Assembly (NCBI GenBank): GCA_025153775.1
Contig: JAOALC010000002.1
Location: 186,001 to 250,000 of the forward strand
DNA: 64,000 nt
Direction of reading: 5' to 3'
From: SAR92 clade bacterium H231
Lineage (GTDB): Bacteria; Pseudomonadota; Gammaproteobacteria; Pseudomonadales; Porticoccaceae
Shown: positions 33,975 through 42,512 of the stretch, one piece after another
Position numbering within the stretch: the first letter of the stretch is position 1
Layout of the letters: each line of letters begins with the position of its first letter
The notes under the pieces: generated by a model
The model's input: the letters and a program-made list of their open reading frames with translations, nothing else
What the model was told of the DNA's origin: nothing
Databases searched by the model: none
Program-made: the position numbers and the translations under genes

Positions 33975-35318
33975 ATGTCTACAGTCAAACATTCCCCCTA
34001 CATTATTATTGGCGCTGGCATCCATGGCCTGAGTACGGCCTACCACCTTGCACTAGAGCTCAAGGCACGCGGCAAGGGCAGTGGCAGGGATATTATTGTG
34101 GTGGATAAAACCGGTGTCAGTGCCGGCGCTTCCGGTATAGCCTGCGGCGTGATTCGCAATAACTACTACCAGCCTGCCATGCGTGAACTGATGGCTCACA
34201 GTGTGCAGGTTTGGGAGACTGATCCGGCGGCCTATAGCTATAACCCGGTGGGTTATATGCAGATCAGTTCTGAGTCGATGCACGAAGATGTAGCCTCAAT
34301 CTACCAACAGCAAAGAGCCATAGGCTACGAGTCGACCTTTATCGAAGGTGCCGCCGACTGCTCCAGCTATATGCTCGATATCTTCCATGACTGGCAGGCC
34401 CAGGGAATTACCTCGGTACTACATGAGAAGTCTGGAGGCTACGCCAATAACAGCAAAGCACTTCAGGGACTTTCTGCAAAAGCCGAAGCCGAAGGTGTGC
34501 GCATTATTGCCGGGGTCACAGTCACCGGCTTCGATCGCGATAGCCAGGGTTCCATTAACAGAGTGCAGACTGAGACCGGCGATATTCAATGTGATTATGT
34601 GGTGGTTGCTCCGGGGCCCTGGGCTAAGCAGTTCTGGGATATGCTGGAAATGCCCAGCACCATCAGTATCAAGAACCCAGATACTGGTGTGATTGCCGAC
34701 CATATCCCCATGTGGATTTACTGGTCTCTGCAGGAAGGCACATTGGGCGTAGACCCCAATCTGCAAAAAACCAATGATGGCCGGATGCCGCCGGTCATTC
34801 ATGTGGATACAGATGCACCTCTCTACTCCGATAAAGATGGCTCATTAATCACCGATAAGATGTGGGGCATTTACTACAAACCAGACTTTCACTTTGGTGG
34901 TATTCAGGGAGGCGCCGCGCCTTTTATTGTGGACAAACCTGCTGATGCAGTTGCGGTCGATCCCTATGGGCCAGAGAGTCCAGAGTTTATTGTTGGCAAC
35001 GACTTTTCTACCATGTGGGTGTCGGCACTGGCCCATTGTCAAAAGCGATTTTCCGGCACCATGCCCCAGTATAAAGATGAGCCCTCTGGCGGTATCGGTG
35101 CATTTACACCAGACAGTTTCCCAGTGTTCGATATATTCCATGGCAACTGCTATATGATCGCCGACTCCAACCATGGTTACAAAATGCTCGGCGTGGGTAA
35201 GTTAGTAGCTGAGGACATCTGCGGCGATCAATCTCGTCTGCTGGAACCCTTCCGCTTCTCACGCTACCGCGAGGGCAAACTACACCCGGTTTCCAATAGT
35301 CCATTTCCCTGGAGCTAA
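33975..35318 (+). CDS. FAD-dependent oxidoreductase, DAO (sarcosine/glycine oxidase-like) family
   Basis: 447 residues beginning with the dinucleotide fold YIIIGAGIHGLSTAYHLAL. DAO-type text follows, such as GASGIACGVIRNNY and a late NHGYKMLGVGKLVAEDI, where the conserved flavin contact lies. The family oxidises secondary or tertiary amines such as sarcosine, dimethylglycine and amino acids. It is divergent from the Rieske gene by 192 bases and may form one catabolic unit with the ALDH (inference). Confidence 0.87.
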   Translation: MSTVKHSPYIIIGAGIHGLSTAYHLALELKARGKGSGRDIIVVDKTGVSAGASGIACGVIRNNYYQPAMRELMAHSVQVWETDPAAYSYNPVGYMQISSESMHEDVASIYQQQRAIGYESTFIEGAADCSSYMLDIFHDWQAQGITSVLHEKSGGYANNSKALQGLSAKAEAEGVRIIAGVTVTGFDRDSQGSINRVQTETGDIQCDYVVVAPGPWAKQFWDMLEMPSTISIKNPDTGVIADHIPMWIYWSLQEGTLGVDPNLQKTNDGRMPPVIHVDTDAPLYSDKDGSLITDKMWGIYYKPDFHFGGIQGGAAPFIVDKPADAVAVDPYGPESPEFIVGNDFSTMWVSALAHCQKRFSGTMPQYKDEPSGGIGAFTPDSFPVFDIFHGNCYMIADSNHGYKMLGVGKLVAEDICGDQSRLLEPFRFSRYREGKLHPVSNSPFPWS

Positions 35319-35367
35319 TATCAGGTACTATGGCGGGCCCCAACCAGCTCGCAACCTGGAGTAATCC

Positions 35368-35904
35368 ATGGCCCTTAGCGCCACTATCTGCAAAGCAGAC
35401 TTGAATATTGTCGATATGGATCGACATTATTATCAGCAGCACAGCCTGACTGTGGCACAGCACCCCTCGGAAAACGACGAGCGGCTAATGATTAGACTGC
35501 TGGCCTTTGCTCTGCATGCCGACGAATTTCTCAGCTTTACCAAAGGGCTAAGCACTGACGACGAGCCGGATCTGTGGCAGAAAAGTCTCAGTGGTGAAAT
35601 TGAGCTGTGGATCGAGCTGGGCCTGCCCAGCGAGAAGCGCCTAAAGAAAGCCTGTGGGCGAGCACAGCAGGTGATCCTGTACACCTATGGCACAGGTTCC
35701 GCCGAACAATGGTGGAAACAGATACAGCCTCAGGTGAGCAGATTTAAGAATCTCAGTGTCCGTCATCTCGACAGTAGTATCACTAGGGAACTGGCCAGCG
35801 GCATGCGGCGCAACCTAGATATTCAGGTCAGTATTCAAGATTTAGAAGTCACCTGGGATAGCGACCAAAAGACTCTGAGCTTCAGGCCGGAAGTTAGATA
35901 TTAG
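35368..35904 (+). CDS. yaeQ: YaeQ family protein
   Basis: 178 residues with the YaeQ layout: LNIVDMDRHYYQQHSLTV, MIRLLAFALHADE, LWIELGLPSEKRLKKA and a final LEVTWDSD. The family has a PD-(D/E)xK-like fold and unclear function; a nuclease role is suspected. It is 49 bases after the FAD protein and probably unrelated to it. Confidence 0.88.
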   Translation: MALSATICKADLNIVDMDRHYYQQHSLTVAQHPSENDERLMIRLLAFALHADEFLSFTKGLSTDDEPDLWQKSLSGEIELWIELGLPSEKRLKKACGRAQQVILYTYGTGSAEQWWKQIQPQVSRFKNLSVRHLDSSITRELASGMRRNLDIQVSIQDLEVTWDSDQKTLSFRPEVRY

Positions 35905-36013
35905 GCAGCCGGTCTGGCCACAAAAATAATTGCTCAATTGCGATTAATTTTGCTTTGCGTTTTACCCATTCGGGTGTACTCTGCCGCCGAATTATCGGAG
36001 GCTAAAAAAGCCC

Positions 36014-37243
36014 ATGCCCGTTAGAACCCTTGTCAGCATCTGGCCGCTATTTGCAGGCCTCTCTCTTATTGGCCTCGCCGTTGGTGTGCAGGGCAGTTTG
36101 CTTGGCGTGCGCGCAGAATTAGAAGGGTTTGACGACTACCTGATTGGTCTGCTGATGTCCTGCTATTTTGCCGGCTTTTTGGCCGGGTCACTACTGACTC
36201 CAAAAATGATTCAGCGGGTTGGCCATATCCGTATTTTTGCCGCGCTGTCTGCGGTGGCATCAGTCACTATTCTGGTGCATTCAATCTATGTGAACCCATG
36301 GGCCTGGGCGCTGATGCGCCTGCTAACGGGTTTTGCTTTTTCAACCATCTATGTGGTCTCCGAAAGCTGGTTAAATCAGGCCTCCAACAACACCAACCGC
36401 GGGCAGGTTTTATCTATTTACACAGCCATTCTACTGGCCGGCATTTGCGCTGGGCAGTTTATGCTGAATGTGGCCAACCCCAGAGAATTTACCTTATTTA
36501 TTTTGATCTCGGTAATGGTGAGCGTTGCCGCCGTACCCATTCTGTTATCAGTAATTACTACCCCCGCCATTGAGGAAACTGAGCGAGTTACCATGCGCCA
36601 TCTCTGGTATCGCACACCTATGGGCGTAACCGGCATTGTTCTCTCACAATGGGTATCCAGTATTCTGTTTGGTATGGGCGCGGTGTACGCCACCAAGCTC
36701 GGCTTTACCGTTTATGAGGTGGCCAACTTTATGGGCGCCATGATGGCGGGCGGCATGATTCTGCAATACCCCATCGGCAAACTCTCCGACATGATTGATC
36801 GCCGCTGGGTAATGGGTGTCGCCTGCTTGTTTGCTGTGTTTTTTGCGCTGATGATCAGCCGTGAAACTGAAGCCTCAACCAAACTCTATGGGTTAATTTT
36901 CCTGTTCGGTGGCTGTTCATTATCCCTATATTCACTGGTGGTCGCACTGACCAATGATCACCTGCGCCCAGCAGAAATAGTACCCGCCAGTGGCACCATT
37001 GTTTTGATTGCCGGGCTAACCTCTATCACCGGTCCTATTACCGCAGTATTCTGGCTACAGATATTTGGCATACAGAGCTTCTTTGTACTATTGGCGGCCT
37101 GCCTTTTGCTGCTGGCAGGAATCAGCATCTGGCGAGTGCTGACCATCGAAGCACTGCCCAGCGAGTACAAGGTAGAGATCACGCTGCAGGCGGCACCTGC
37201 ACCTGTGGGTACGGTACTGCATGCGGAAGAGGAAGTGAGTTAA
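36014..37243 (+). CDS. MFS transporter (YcaD-like)
   Basis: 409 residues, twelve hydrophobic spans in two halves. Text such as GLLMSCYFAGFLAGSLL, RLLTGFAFSTIYVVSESWLN, IGKLSDMIDRRWVMG and the cytoplasmic motif A-like GKLSDMIDRR marks the major facilitator superfamily, close to YcaD/sugar-efflux-like members. The C-terminal tail is short and acidic. The substrate is unknown. It ends the GC-rich block before an AT-rich islet. Confidence 0.86.
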   Translation: MPVRTLVSIWPLFAGLSLIGLAVGVQGSLLGVRAELEGFDDYLIGLLMSCYFAGFLAGSLLTPKMIQRVGHIRIFAALSAVASVTILVHSIYVNPWAWALMRLLTGFAFSTIYVVSESWLNQASNNTNRGQVLSIYTAILLAGICAGQFMLNVANPREFTLFILISVMVSVAAVPILLSVITTPAIEETERVTMRHLWYRTPMGVTGIVLSQWVSSILFGMGAVYATKLGFTVYEVANFMGAMMAGGMILQYPIGKLSDMIDRRWVMGVACLFAVFFALMISRETEASTKLYGLIFLFGGCSLSLYSLVVALTNDHLRPAEIVPASGTIVLIAGLTSITGPITAVFWLQIFGIQSFFVLLAACLLLLAGISIWRVLTIEALPSEYKVEITLQAAPAPVGTVLHAEEEVS

Positions 37244-37630
37244 TTTTCTCAGGAGGCTCGGAGCCCGACATCACAAGGGACCAACATCACTCATATCCTG
37301 TGACTAATCTCTTAACTTTGACATGCCAGCTGGAGGTAGCCAAGAAATATAGCTAGCCTTATTACCAAGCGTGGGTCGTCTCGTCATTATCGGGTCATAT
37401 AACTCAATAGAGCCACATAGTTTGAGACCGAAAAAGTGACTCTCTTATGCCTTCAAAATATTCAGCCATAATAAGCTTACTCTCTCCTAGCTCAAAACTT
37501 TACCCCGCAGAAAGAAGTCATCAGAACTCAAGCAAAATCCAATTTCTGTTACATAAACTCAAGGAGGCATCATGAATAGAAATCAGTAAATCTAAAAACA
37601 GGATAATCCAACTCAATAAGGAATATTGTT
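37244..37630. other. Long intergenic region at the islet start, with a tiny ORF
   Basis: 387 bases, AT-rich, without a normal gene. A perfect AAGGAGG (37561-37567) stands 5 bases before ATG at 37572, which is followed by only four more sense codons and a stop (MNRNQ). A TTGACA occurs at 37318 but no convincing -10. An imperfect inverted repeat lies near 37272-37304. Confidence 0.5.
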
Positions 37631-38326
37631 ATGAAAAATAAACTATTACTAAGAGGTAAAATACTAGCTTTTGTATCACTAACTGTTTTAGCAAGTACGG
37701 CATTTTCTAAGAATACGGATACTCGTATTCAAATTGCCTTTTTAAATACTCAAAATGATAAAGAAATAGCTACTATCCTTGACTCATACCCTGTAACACC
37801 GACAGCAGGTTTTATGTGGGTAGAGGGGCTCAGTGGAACGCATCGGACCTATGAGGATTTAGGCAGTGAAAAATTTATCCAAGAAGCTAGAATTCAGACC
37901 ATAATTTTTCTCAAAAACGGTTTGATTGCTCATAGGACTCATATCAAGAAAATGCTCGACAAACATTCCAAAAATGAGCTTGTCGAAAATAAGCAATTAC
38001 TCAGTCAAGCACGCTCCCTATTAAACCTTACACAGCAGTTTAGCAACGCCTTGCAGGCTGCCAGTTCTGACCAGCCCCTTATTTATGGCTTAGAGCTAAT
38101 GGGCGAAAGCCATATTCTCGAGCAGGTAAGGACAGCTTCTAAAGTAAGCTCCTCAAAGACTGTTGGTGAAATAACAGCCAATAACCAGGAGGATAACTAT
38201 GAAAGTCTAAAACCCGCGTTCTATAAAAGTGAGTTTAAAGATCAGAGCATACAGTCGGCAAGCCCAGAGAAAATTTATGAGCTACTCCACACCGCAAACC
38301 TCAGGTCCAGAAAAGGAGATTCATAA
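37631..38326 (+). CDS. Exported protein of unknown function, islet gene 1
   Basis: 231 residues. The first 26 form a signal peptide (KILAFVSLTVLASTAFS). The rest is rich in Gln, Lys, Ser and Asn and has a helical stretch near residues 110-150, with no metal or catalytic motif I recognise. It has no cysteine in the mature part. The stop shares a base with the next ATG (TAATG), so the two are coupled. AT content is clearly higher than in flanking genes, suggesting acquisition. Confidence 0.65.
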   Translation: MKNKLLLRGKILAFVSLTVLASTAFSKNTDTRIQIAFLNTQNDKEIATILDSYPVTPTAGFMWVEGLSGTHRTYEDLGSEKFIQEARIQTIIFLKNGLIAHRTHIKKMLDKHSKNELVENKQLLSQARSLLNLTQQFSNALQAASSDQPLIYGLELMGESHILEQVRTASKVSSSKTVGEITANNQEDNYESLKPAFYKSEFKDQSIQSASPEKIYELLHTANLRSRKGDS

Positions 38327-38880
38327 TGAATAAGCCAATCCAGAAATGGACAACCAAAATCATATTCACATTACTACTCATACTTGGGTCCGCAACTGTA
38401 AATGCAACCTACTACCCCAGCGCAGGATGGCTTTATTATAATGGCCAATTTTATCTGGCATCTTATATGCTCTGGGATTCCCCGGGACCCTGGACATCCA
38501 CAGAGCCAGGTTATGAACATGACTTGCACGTACATGACCCTAACTTCTTTACCTCTCAGTGCACAACATTTAGTAACTTGCCCGATAGTTATGATGATTG
38601 CCCTACCGCTGGAATATTCGATCCAAATGGGCCTGTTTTTAGCTTTGGTTCGTTTGATGCTGAGCTGATTACTGCTAACAATTGGTATTTCGGAGCCTGG
38701 CAATTCACGAGTCATGGTAGCGCTGCTAGCAGCCCATTCACTCTAATAGGTCAAGAAAATGAAAGTCGCTGCCCCTTTGGTTTAGAATCTATATGGTGTA
38801 TGTTCTCAAACAACTCGCAGCCGCTACTTTCTGGGCTGTATATGAATTGGGGAGGATATCCAACCTGGGTTCCCTACTAA
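38326..38880 (+). CDS. Exported protein of unknown function, islet gene 2
   Basis: 184 residues with a signal peptide (about residues 1-27, ending SATVNA). The mature part is aromatic-rich and has four cysteines in two close groups, FFTSQCTTF with DSYDDCPTAG and SRCPFGLESIWCMF, likely disulfides. Histidines cluster in EHDLHVHD. The composition (W/Y/F/G/P) suggests a secreted beta-rich domain, but no known family is identified. It is coupled to the previous gene. Confidence 0.6.
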   Translation: MNKPIQKWTTKIIFTLLLILGSATVNATYYPSAGWLYYNGQFYLASYMLWDSPGPWTSTEPGYEHDLHVHDPNFFTSQCTTFSNLPDSYDDCPTAGIFDPNGPVFSFGSFDAELITANNWYFGAWQFTSHGSAASSPFTLIGQENESRCPFGLESIWCMFSNNSQPLLSGLYMNWGGYPTWVPY

Positions 38881-38904
38881 ACTGAGAAATAATTGGAAGG
38901 TTAT

Positions 38905-39267
38905 TTGAGTAAGTTACTAAACCAGATATTTGTCGCAGGAATGCTGCTGTTATCTGGCTTTTACATCACCGAAAGTTTAGTAGCCGAAGATAAACATAAT
39001 TTGGCCAGTGCTTGGGGTATGGAGCAGAGTGCAATAACCCGTATCGCCTATCTATGCCTAGATAACCCAATCGAGCAATTTTTTATTTCCAAGCATGCAA
39101 TACTTTCCATCACCAAGTCCAAGGGCTACTCATATCAGCGCGCTCCTGAGCTCAACAGAAACGACTTTTCAGTGGTTTTGCAGGCCTATGGTTTGTTCGC
39201 CATTCCACTGGCTAAAATCGAGATAAAATTTTCGGACCACCAGTTTGCTGGATGCACCAGGCTTTAA
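38905..39267 (+). CDS. Exported protein of unknown function, islet gene 3
   Basis: About 120 residues starting at a TTG (MSKLLNQIFVAGMLLLSG), which follows GGAAGG by four bases. A frame extension to a TTG at 38893 has no support. It has a signal-like N-terminus, then an amphipathic region and two cysteines (YLCLDN and FAGCTRL). It lies 24 bases after islet gene 2. A stem-loop (39267-39296) follows directly. No family is recognised. Confidence 0.5.
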   Translation: MSKLLNQIFVAGMLLLSGFYITESLVAEDKHNLASAWGMEQSAITRIAYLCLDNPIEQFFISKHAILSITKSKGYSYQRAPELNRNDFSVVLQAYGLFAIPLAKIEIKFSDHQFAGCTRL

Positions 39268-39296
39268 TCCTCTGCAGACAGCCCCGGATAGAGGAT
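39267..39296 (+). other. Stem-loop after the islet genes
   Basis: ATCCTCT (39267-39273) pairs with AGAGGAT (39290-39296) at the end of islet gene 3. There is no T-run, so it is only a weak end-of-transcript candidate. Confidence 0.3.
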
Positions 39297-39368
39297 AAAG
39301 TATCTAATCCTTAGTCCTATGGCTTGCGTATTACTAACCAAATAATAAAAAATTACAAGGCCTTTTAA

Positions 39369-41501
39369 ATGCGTTTAACACTGATCATGTCCGCCCTGCT
39401 TTTACTAGCTGGCTGCGCTGAAAAATTTAATGCTGCAGAATATCTCCAACTCGACGAAAAATATGACGTGGTTATTGAACGTGACCATCTGGGCGTGCCC
39501 CATATTATTGGTGAGCGAGATGTGGATGCGGCTTTTGGTTTTGCCTATGCCCAGGCGGAAGATAACTGGCAAATTATCCATGACAGTATTCCCTTTTACC
39601 GCGGCACCAATGCAGCCATTAATGGCAGAGATGCCGCTACTATTGATTTTTTGATTCACTGGCTGGGTATTTGGGATGACCTGGATGCGGGCTATGAGAC
39701 TCAACTTAAGCCAGAGACCAGAGCCTATATTGAAGCCTTTGCCGATGGCATTAATTACTATGCCGCATTGCATCCAGAAGAAACCAACCAGCGCCTTTTT
39801 CCCATTAATGGCAAAGATATTGTCGCTGGTTATATGCTCCGTCACCTGCTGTTCTACGGCTTTGATGGTCCAGTAATTGAGCTGTTTGAAGAGCAGCGCA
39901 AATACCCCATCAGCAGGCGTGGAGATGCAGTTACCCAAACAGATAGCCGCAGCCATGGCGTGACCATAGGTGGCCTACCTGTTGGCTCCAATGCCATGAC
40001 GGTGTCCCCCTATAACAGCACCGATGGCTCCACCATGCTGGCAATCAATTCCCACCAGCCCACCACAGGCCCAGTGGCCTGGTACGAGGCCCATGTGCAG
40101 AGCAATGAGGGCCTGAATGTGATGGGTGGCCTGTTTCCCAGCGGTGCCACCATTGGTGTCGGCTTTAACGAAAATCTCGGCTGGGGCGCCACGGTCAATA
40201 AGCCAGATCTGGTGGATATCTATATGCTGGATATAGACCCCAATAACCCCAATCGCTACAGGCTGGATGGTGAGTGGAAAACCTTAGAATCTCGAGAAAT
40301 TACTATAGATGTAAAACTAATGGGCTTTCTGCCATGGTCTGTGACCGAGGAAGTTCTCAGATCTGAGCATGGCCCGGTGCTGCGCACAGACCACGGCACC
40401 TATGGGGTTCGCTATGCGGGCATGGGTGAAATGCGTCAGGTAGAGCAGTGGCTGGCAATGAGCAAGGCACAGAATTTAGAAGAATGGCGCAACGCCATGC
40501 GCATCCATTCGTTTGCCAGTTTTAATCTGGTCTATGCCGACCGCGAAGGCAATACCATGTTTGTACATAATAGCCTCACGCCCAATCGAGTGAGCGGCTA
40601 TAACTGGGCCCATTATCTGCCCGGTGATGACAGCAGCCTGATCTGGGATCAATATATGCCCTTTGACCAGCTACCTCAGGTTATCAACCCTAAGGCCGGT
40701 TATATCCACAGTGCTAACCAGAGCCCTTTTCATATCACGGCGGAAGGCTCTAACCCGGTGAAAGAAAATTATCGTATTGAAGATGGCTTCCCTACCCGCA
40801 TGACCAACCGTGCCGATCGCGGTCTGGAATTATTTGCCGAGCTGGGCACCATCTCCGAGCAGGAATTTTTTGATATCAAGCATGATAAAAGCTTTAGCGC
40901 TAAGTCCAGATCTATGGCCTTTTTAAATCAGGCACTGGAACTCGACCTGAGTGACGCAGAGCAAAGGTACAGAGACGCTCAACAGATTATTGCTAACTGG
41001 GACCGCAACACCAATATTGAAAACCGCGGTGCCGCCCTGAGCACCTGTGTTATAGGCACCGAATGGCTGGCCGAACAAAAAGGCAAGCCAGTGCCAGATA
41101 TCCGCGAAGAGCTTTTTCGTTGCAGCGACCGACTACTAGATAAAGTGGGCCGCCTAGACCCTCTATGGGGCGATATCAGCCGGCATATACGAGGCGACCT
41201 TAATCTACCCGTAGGCGGTGGCCCAGACACATTGAGAGCCATCTATGGCACTGGTATGGAGGACGATGGCTATCTCACCAACGTGGCTGGTGATGGGCTT
41301 TACTATATGGTCTCTTGGGACGCCGAAGGAAAACAGAAGGTACGTGGCATTCATCAGTTTGGCGCCGCCACATTGGACGAGACCTCACCCCATTATGCGG
41401 ATCAGGCTCAGGACTATGTGGATGAAGTACTGCATGACCCGTTATTTGATGACAAGCTGCGAGCTGAAAAAATTCAACGTCAATACAGACCTGGGGAGTA
41501 G
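39369..41501 (+). CDS. Penicillin acylase family lipoprotein
   Basis: 710 residues with a lipobox (LLLAGC, Cys16). The Ntn-hydrolase precursor shows a typical N-terminal part (VVIERDHLGVPHIIGE, GFAYAQAEDNW) and the processing site with catalytic Ser207 in LPVGSNAMTVSP. In the family this Ser becomes the new N-terminus of the beta chain after self-cleavage. The family includes beta-lactam acylases, AHL quorum-quenching acylases and other amide hydrolases; the substrate cannot be decided. Confidence 0.9.
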   Translation: MRLTLIMSALLLLAGCAEKFNAAEYLQLDEKYDVVIERDHLGVPHIIGERDVDAAFGFAYAQAEDNWQIIHDSIPFYRGTNAAINGRDAATIDFLIHWLGIWDDLDAGYETQLKPETRAYIEAFADGINYYAALHPEETNQRLFPINGKDIVAGYMLRHLLFYGFDGPVIELFEEQRKYPISRRGDAVTQTDSRSHGVTIGGLPVGSNAMTVSPYNSTDGSTMLAINSHQPTTGPVAWYEAHVQSNEGLNVMGGLFPSGATIGVGFNENLGWGATVNKPDLVDIYMLDIDPNNPNRYRLDGEWKTLESREITIDVKLMGFLPWSVTEEVLRSEHGPVLRTDHGTYGVRYAGMGEMRQVEQWLAMSKAQNLEEWRNAMRIHSFASFNLVYADREGNTMFVHNSLTPNRVSGYNWAHYLPGDDSSLIWDQYMPFDQLPQVINPKAGYIHSANQSPFHITAEGSNPVKENYRIEDGFPTRMTNRADRGLELFAELGTISEQEFFDIKHDKSFSAKSRSMAFLNQALELDLSDAEQRYRDAQQIIANWDRNTNIENRGAALSTCVIGTEWLAEQKGKPVPDIREELFRCSDRLLDKVGRLDPLWGDISRHIRGDLNLPVGGGPDTLRAIYGTGMEDDGYLTNVAGDGLYYMVSWDAEGKQKVRGIHQFGAATLDETSPHYADQAQDYVDEVLHDPLFDDKLRAEKIQRQYRPGE

Positions 41502-41565
41502 ACCATCCCAGGCAGACAACATGCTAGAATAGGGTCTTAGCAACTGTCCCAGAGACTGAGACCCC

Positions 41566-42504
41566 ATGTCAATTCAGTGGTACCCCGGCCATATGCGCAA
41601 GGCCAGCAACGAAATGATCGAGGCCCTGCCCCAGGTTAATATAGTTGTTGAGGTTCTGGACGCTCGCATTCCCTTCAGTAGCTCCAATCCCTTTATTCAG
41701 GGCCTGTGCACTGACAAGCCCTATATCAAACTGCTTAATAAAACCGACCTTGCCGACCCAGCTATCACCCAGCAGTGGCAGGATTATTTTGAGCAGCAGA
41801 GTAATACCAAAACCATGGCGCTGGACTTAAAGAACCATGACCCCAGCGCCAAAATTATTGATCTGATCAACAAGCTCTATCCCCAGCGTGAGGGAGGCAA
41901 TACCTTGGCGATGGTCACGGGCATTCCCAATGTCGGCAAGTCTTCTCTGATTAACTGTCTGGCCGGCCGCCATATCGCCAAGACCGGCGACGAACCAGCT
42001 ATTACCAAAGGCCAGCAGCGTATTAATCTGCGCAATGGCATTATGCTGCTGGATACTCCCGGCATTCTCTGGCCAAAAATTGAAAACCCTCAGGGTAGTT
42101 ATCGGCTGGCCACCACTGGTGCTATTAAAGATACTGCGGTGAGCTATGAAGATATCGCCTTTTTTGCCGCAGAGTTTTTGCTGGAGAAATACCCCCAGCG
42201 ACTTAAAGATCGCTTTAATATCAGCGATCTGCCGCAGACAGAAATAGAACTATTAGAGATTATTGGCGCCCAGCGCGGCTGTTTGCGCGCTGGCGGCAGA
42301 GTTGATTTAGAGCGGGTATCCACCATCTTTGTTAATGAACTGCGCGCCGGTACTCTGGGGCCCCTAGGATTTGAGACGCCAGAGATAATCGACGCGGAGA
42401 TGAAGCAGGTTGCCATCCTTAAAGCTGAGAAAGAAGAGCGAGAAAAAGAGCGGTTGGAAAAAGCCGCTGCGCGACGCAGAAAGGCAAAGGCCAACCGCAG
42501 GTAG
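41566..42504 (+). CDS. ylqF: Ribosome biogenesis GTPase YlqF/RbgA
   Basis: 312 residues. The order of GTPase motifs is circularly permuted: G4 (LLNKTDLAD) comes before G1 (GIPNVGKSSLINCL) and G3 (LLDTPGILWP), as in YlqF/RbgA. The opening IQWYPGHMRKASNEM is diagnostic. The C-terminus ends in a basic Lys/Arg/Glu tail. The family assists 50S subunit assembly. Confidence 0.93.
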   Translation: MSIQWYPGHMRKASNEMIEALPQVNIVVEVLDARIPFSSSNPFIQGLCTDKPYIKLLNKTDLADPAITQQWQDYFEQQSNTKTMALDLKNHDPSAKIIDLINKLYPQREGGNTLAMVTGIPNVGKSSLINCLAGRHIAKTGDEPAITKGQQRINLRNGIMLLDTPGILWPKIENPQGSYRLATTGAIKDTAVSYEDIAFFAAEFLLEKYPQRLKDRFNISDLPQTEIELLEIIGAQRGCLRAGGRVDLERVSTIFVNELRAGTLGPLGFETPEIIDAEMKQVAILKAEKEEREKERLEKAAARRRKAKANRR

Positions 42505-42512
42505 GCGCAGAG

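Noticed and set aside
37272-37304. Imperfect TCACAAGG / CCTGTGA inverted repeat after the MFS gene
   Set aside because: The stem has a bulge, the loop is long and there is no T-run, so it is too weak to call a terminator.
39405-39956. Open frame of 183 codons opposite the penicillin acylase gene
   Set aside because: Overlaps the signal and N-terminal part of a clear acylase gene and has no recognisable motif.
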